Shown here: positions 42,101 to 48,100 of the stretch, piece by piece
Numbering within the stretch: the first letter of the stretch is position 1
Layout: each line of letters opens with the position of its first letter
From: Spirometra erinaceieuropaei
Taxonomy: Eukaryota; Platyhelminthes; Cestoda; Diphyllobothriidea; Diphyllobothriidae
Reading direction: 5' to 3'
DNA length: 64,000 bases
Assembly (NCBI GenBank): GCA_902702965.1
Contig: CACRXP010000011.1
Span: 1,768,591-1,832,590 of the forward strand
Position numbers and translations under genes: made by a program
The notes under the pieces: model-generated
Told to the model about the DNA's origin: nothing
Seen by the model: only the letters and a program-made list of their open reading frames with translations
Database searches by the model: none

Positions 42101-45100
42101 ATGCCGAATGTCAGGCCATCGTTAGTGGACGCCAAAGTCAGAAACATGCCGCGGCTGCTAGCGCCCGAAGTAGGAGTCTTCAGGCCCTGATTCGTTCATC
42201 TACCGGCCAATACACAGAGGGAGAGAGATCGCAGGACCTCCGACATGCAGACGTGTCGCCGATTTCTGACTGTGTTCGCAGCCGGGAATACTATGCTAGT
42301 GTAAGTTACTTTACGATTTCGACGACAACCACTGTAGGACCTTGAAGCAAATTCCACTTAGGAAAACTTCCTAGGATCATCCCATATTTTAAGCATCTTT
42401 GTACTCAAGACTGATCACATCATATCCGCGCCTATTGCATCCAACATTTAGTGACATGATTTCTAATTTATAAATCAGGTCACCTTGCTCGGAAACGTAA
42501 ACATGTGTTTTACGCATTCTCCACCATTACCCAATAAGACGGCGATAGGCTTTTGCCTCCAGCCACCCCCGATGTAATCACCCTGTCTGATCCTTTACCC
42601 ACTACCCGTGTCTGGGGTATTTTTGTGACTTTCAGCCCATAAATGTATATTTGTGTGGTATGACCATCCCAGCTAGCAATTTACGCCGACATTATTGCTA
42701 CTTCTTTTCACTCGGTAGTGCGGGTTTCTGTAATAGAAAGTTTTTGCAGCAGCAGCCGAAGTGTGTGGAAAAAACCTAAAATACGTAGATTTCGGATGAA
42801 CGCGAAGTTAGCTTTCTCGTGTACGCCTCATCGAGATACCGTTGCCGAAATCGATGTCGACATTGCACCTCGCAAGACCGCGTGCACTACGGGCTCTCTG
42901 TCGCGTGTTTGGAAATTTTCTGTTTTCAGCCTATCGGAAAAACACGACATTAAGATGATTTCAGAAGAAATTTTAGAACGTTATATCAAACCAGTTAGCT
43001 GTCCGTTATTGGCTACATTAGTTGCACGCTGTGTGTGTTCAAATGTTACCGAACCAGCCATCTGTTAACCATCCTACAGCAACTTTTATTAATGGGTGAA
43101 TTATCGCTAGCTATTTGCTTTTCGTATGCACTTTTTTCGCATAATTTTAAACTGATGAAGTTTTGTTCAGTCAGCTAGGAATTGCACGGCTACTTGATTT
43201 TTAGTATTTTTTTTTATCAAGAGAGGTGTTTTAGGGAAATTTTATTTGCCCCACCCAAAACCCACTGTTTCCACCGGTCCCGTAAATAAGTGTCCCTGGT
43301 TTTGCTTTTTTTGGAAGGTGGGGGTGTTTATGCTACACTCTGCTGATATAACTCTTTTTTACACCTACCTCACTGTCTACTCATCTACTAGGTTTTGAAC
43401 TCTGTTTGTTCGTCCTCAAAGATGAAAATGATATAAAGCAATCTTCTCGACACTGCATATGTTTGATTTTCTTGCTCGAAAATCGATGGTCGAGAACCAA
43501 GACCTCTGAATTTCGAATATAAGTAGGGCAGAGTCAAACTACTGGCGGTGCATCTTAGGTTTTGTGCTCTCCCTTAAATCGGAAATTTGACGCGAGAATT
43601 CTTCACCCTCTGACTGAATGCCGCGATTAGTATTCTTCCAACGGAGTAGGGGGACTTGATTTTTCAGTTTAAGTTGAATCATTAAACTTCTGGCTGTGAG
43701 TATGTCGGATGTCTTCTCACCTTCCCCTAAATTTTCTCTTTCTAGGTCCCCAATTTGTGTCAAGCAGCCTCTTCCTCGAGGTATTCAGTCACATCAGGCA
43801 GCGAACGACGTCTTCTACCGATTGCTGGCGAACTTTTGTCACCTGGGAAACGTAGAGCTTCTGGTATGTTTTTTTTTCCGGCTCCTTGGTGTTGTTTCGC
43901 TCTTCACCTCCATTTTATAGCAGCTAGTGGTAGACGTTGTGGACCAACTACTGGCAGAGCGCTATGAGGAGAGGGACAAGCCCCTGATGTCTGAACATCT
44001 GCTCGAGCTTCTGCGATACCGCCTCAAAACCTATTTCACCTTTGTTGGACAAATGTACGAGCAAATAAAAGGCGCTCCTATGGGCTCCCTTCCATCAGGC
44101 CTAATCGCTGAAGTAGTTCTTCAACGGATAAAACACTTGGTTCTGGGCTCGCTATGTTGGTGACACCTTCGTCGTTGTCAAAACAACTGACACTGAGCAC
44201 CTAGAGGAACTACTGAACTCGGTTAACCCGGATATCTAATTTAATATGGAAGCAGAAAAAAACAACAATCTGCCCTTCCTTGACGTACTTGTGCGCCGGT
44301 GTACAACTGGACAACTGCAAACTACAGTATTCCGATAGTCCACCGACACGAGACGGATTCTACACTTCAACAGCGACCATCCTCTGTCTCACACACGTAG
44401 CTGTGTCCGCACTCTATTCCGAAGCGTCAAAACACACTGCAGCGAGCCAGAAGATAAAAGAGCCGAACAAATGTATCTTCAGGAGCTATTTGCAGCCAAT
44501 GGTTATCCCAGACATTTCATCGAGAGAAGCAGACGTCGGGCGCACGGACGACGGCCAAATGAACAGCAACCCGAAGTCTGGCGGGCCATTCCTTACGTTA
44601 AAGGGGTCTCTGAAGCGGTCTCGCGACTGTTACAACCCATCAAGTTAGGCATAGTCCGTCGAGCCCAGGCAAAAATTCGACGCCGTCTGATGCAACCTAA
44701 GGACCATTGCCACCCGCCGAAACCTCAGCAGTCATCTAAAAAATAAATTGAAATGAGGGCGACTGCAACTATGTGGGAGAAACTGGGCGGAATTTGCGGA
44801 CTCGCTTATAAGAGCACAAATCGGCCACTCGGAGGTTAGACGTTAACTGTCAACTAGCAACACGCGTTGGAGAAACTGGGAATACTTTTGATCTCCAGAG
44901 GGATATCATCTTAGGCCGGGGCCACACAAAGGCAGAATAGCTAACTCTCGAGGCGTGGTTCTCCGATGCCCATCCCATCAACAGGCATCTGGACCTTCCT
45001 GAGGCTTACAAAGTCCTGCCTCATCACAATCGTAGAGCTCAGGATCAAGTAACCACACTGGACTCAAGAGGGCCATACATAGACAGGCCGACGGCGAGTT

Positions 45101-48100
45101 TACTCGGTGAGGAAGGTCAAGAACCGCCGGACCTACCTCCCGCCCGGCAAAGGTTCAATCAGCTCCCCCCGACGGAGTGGTGACTCGCAATGCACGCACA
45201 TAAAACGCCCGTCAACCATCCCCCGAGAGGCCGAGTCAGCGAAAGAAGAGGAAAATCGATCAACACGAGGCCGACCACCATGACATGCCATTTGGGATTT
45301 CTGGTCGAGTAAGTGCATTTTACGGTTTGACAATGGAGAGCCGACCAAGCTTTTCGAAACGTCAGCATCTAAATAAACCCGTTCCGGTGAGCCCATCTTC
45401 TTCTTCTTCTTCTTCAAATAATCAACCCGGATCTCTCAACTCTGCCAATCTGAATGGTTTCTTTAACATTGTCAGTCACTGCGCCTGCATACGCGTTCGA
45501 TCGCCTTGACATTATCTCGTCATCAAAGCAGGGTAGGAATGGAGACTTCGGTAGGTGCTGCCCATTCAGTGCGATATGCGGTGAACGTCAGATTTTTGTT
45601 ATATACTCCGACAATTTCGATGCGTACTGGTGGGGCTCTGTAACCGAGTTTCAGGGTACTGTGGTCTTTCCTTTAATTAAAACGTTAAAATGTATGTAAG
45701 AGCTCGGTTGTCTTCTTTAAAAAGCAGGAAGAGAGAGATCGAATTCTCCACAACGTTGTTTTCCTCTGCGTTCTCACATTTGCTTTCATTTTATTCTTAC
45801 TGCCTTATCAGATGTCGGGCCCGTTTCGCGCGGTTACCATCGCAACTTAGTTGCATCTACAGAACCTTCCGAGGGAGAGTCAGGCCGACTGGACGCCTCT
45901 GTCCAATCTCGGTAAGAGCCTTCTCTTAGCTTTATGATGAAGCCCTGTGCGCAAACTCTTCCTTTTTTGATCAGAAGAAGAAGCGATCGCTGGATGGGCC
46001 GAAGTCTATCAGCCACCACCGGACGGACTTCGGCCCAAATATTCATACACCGACTTTCGGTCTGCCCCTATAGACCTTAGTATAAACTGACCTACTCCAA
46101 ATTCGCAGTTAGTCTCTGAAGGACTTAAAAAGCAACAATTTCTGGAGAAATTAAGGAGCAACAATTTATATGTTTATATATAAAGTGGTGCACGTCGAAG
46201 CGTCTTCTACTCGAAATGCAAACCTCGTCACGCAAACGATTCCTGTTTTCTGCCTCGAAAGCACTTTCCACTGCGCTCCTTAACTTACCCAGCGTGTGTA
46301 TTTCTTCTTGAATGGTGTTTTTAAGCTGCTGGATGGTCGAACGGTTGCTGTCAAATCTGATGAACGCGGGAACCAGTTATTCGCTATTTGAAAATCGGTC
46401 TTGGTGACTGCATTGCGACTATAGACGTCGGAGGCATTCTTATTGCATCATTTAGCCATTACTGATAATTTGTAGGCTTCACTTCGTGTATCGGTTGCAT
46501 CCTGTCGCAACCAAATCCTTGAGATTCCAAGTTCTCGAAAACGTCTTTGAGAGCAAATTCCTAGTTCTTCCTGAATGCCCTGCTGTACAGGTTCACTATT
46601 TTTCAGCGTACATGCTGAGCATAATCTTGCAACCCGTAGTATACTACCAACAGGCTCCCGCTTTTAGGCACAGTTGGTTTCGTGGGCAAACTGTTGACTT
46701 AGAAATAGCGCACGTATGCTTCCTGAGTCAGAACAAAGATGCGATGATTTCCGAAATCAAATTCAGTGATTTCTACATGCTATCTTATCGTAATTTTTAA
46801 ATTTCCAGAGTACAGATTTTCAAATTCTGGAAAAAATGAGGTCAAAAGTAGGGACAGCGAAGCCGGCACATTTTTGAATGATAAAGCTGCTTTTGGGGTA
46901 CCCGATGATTTCTTTCCTTGGCATAACCAGCATGCTATAATTTTTTATCCTCATGCCTGTGTAGCAATATTTGTCACGGCGTTGCCGTGTTAAATAAAGG
47001 GCAACCGATAACAAGACTGATGCGGGTAGGTTTGGACATGTCTAGACGTGCCAAACAAAGGGGTGGGATCGTGGTCTAGTTTCGAGACCAGAAGACAGGG
47101 AAACGATGTCAGTGGGGAGTTTGTGTTTCGTCCGTTTAGCACGACGGGACGGAATGTGTGGGACTCAGTTTAGTGAGGAATCAAAACAGAAGGATTCCTG
47201 GGACCTTACTTCCCTGAAGGCTGTTCTGGTAACACTGTTATCGAGGTCGTCTTAAAAGAATACTATGTTATTTAAATAGTCTCGGCCATCTGCGAAACCC
47301 AAAAGGCAACAGTCCTAAGGTAATCAATAATTTGATTTTAGATGTCCTAGAAAAGATCAGAAATACCGTCTTACCACCGTGGTCAGATGTGCTTATGTAG
47401 CCCCACCTGAAGTAAACGAAGCTCAACTATCTGTAATACGGGACCGGTGGTAATAGGGGATTTTACAGGTAGGGCCGGGAAACGCACAGACGACGAGGTC
47501 AAGTAGTTGTACGCAAAAGAAAAGATATTGGGAATGCGCGTTTGTACTTTTAGTGATTGAGAAATAGTTTCCCTAATCCTAACCTCTAACATCTAAGCCC
47601 TAACCCTAACTCTAACCCCCAACCCTAATCATAACCCCTAGCCCCGATCCTAACAGTATTGCGTCCATCAGGTGGGGCTACATAACCACATCTTACCGCC
47701 GTCTTGATCAGGCTGCGTCCCATACGGAAGTCAGCGGTGGGCATTTGGATCCATAATCTCTTATTCAATGCAATTTTTGTAAGACGGAAGCAGCAAAAAC
47801 AATCCCGTGACTTTCGGCTATCCTATTGAGGGTCCCTTTTCGCGGAACTACCAGTAAACATTTCCCCTTCATTTTTCATTTTCTCCCTATCGTATGTTTT
47901 GCTATTTCGTCGAGCTTTATTTCTTGCGCCTTGCATTTGACCTCTGCTGCGGTTCTCCTTCGCAAAACAGCCGGCCGAACTGGGTAACGGAGGCGAACGC
48001 ATCTGCCCGTTCCGAAGTGAGCCAGCTTCAGTCACATTCTCTGTCCTCACTGAGGGAACTCCGCGATAGATGCGTCCGATTCTTGGCCTTCTCCCACTCT

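Noticed and set aside
42749..42906. Possible exon with a basic, Ser-rich product
   Set aside because: No acceptor gives a phase fitting 42300 and the donor GTTTGG is poor.
45975..46059. Possible exon between exons 26 and 27
   Set aside because: It is 85 nt long and breaks the frame, while 45911 joins 47971 in frame without it.
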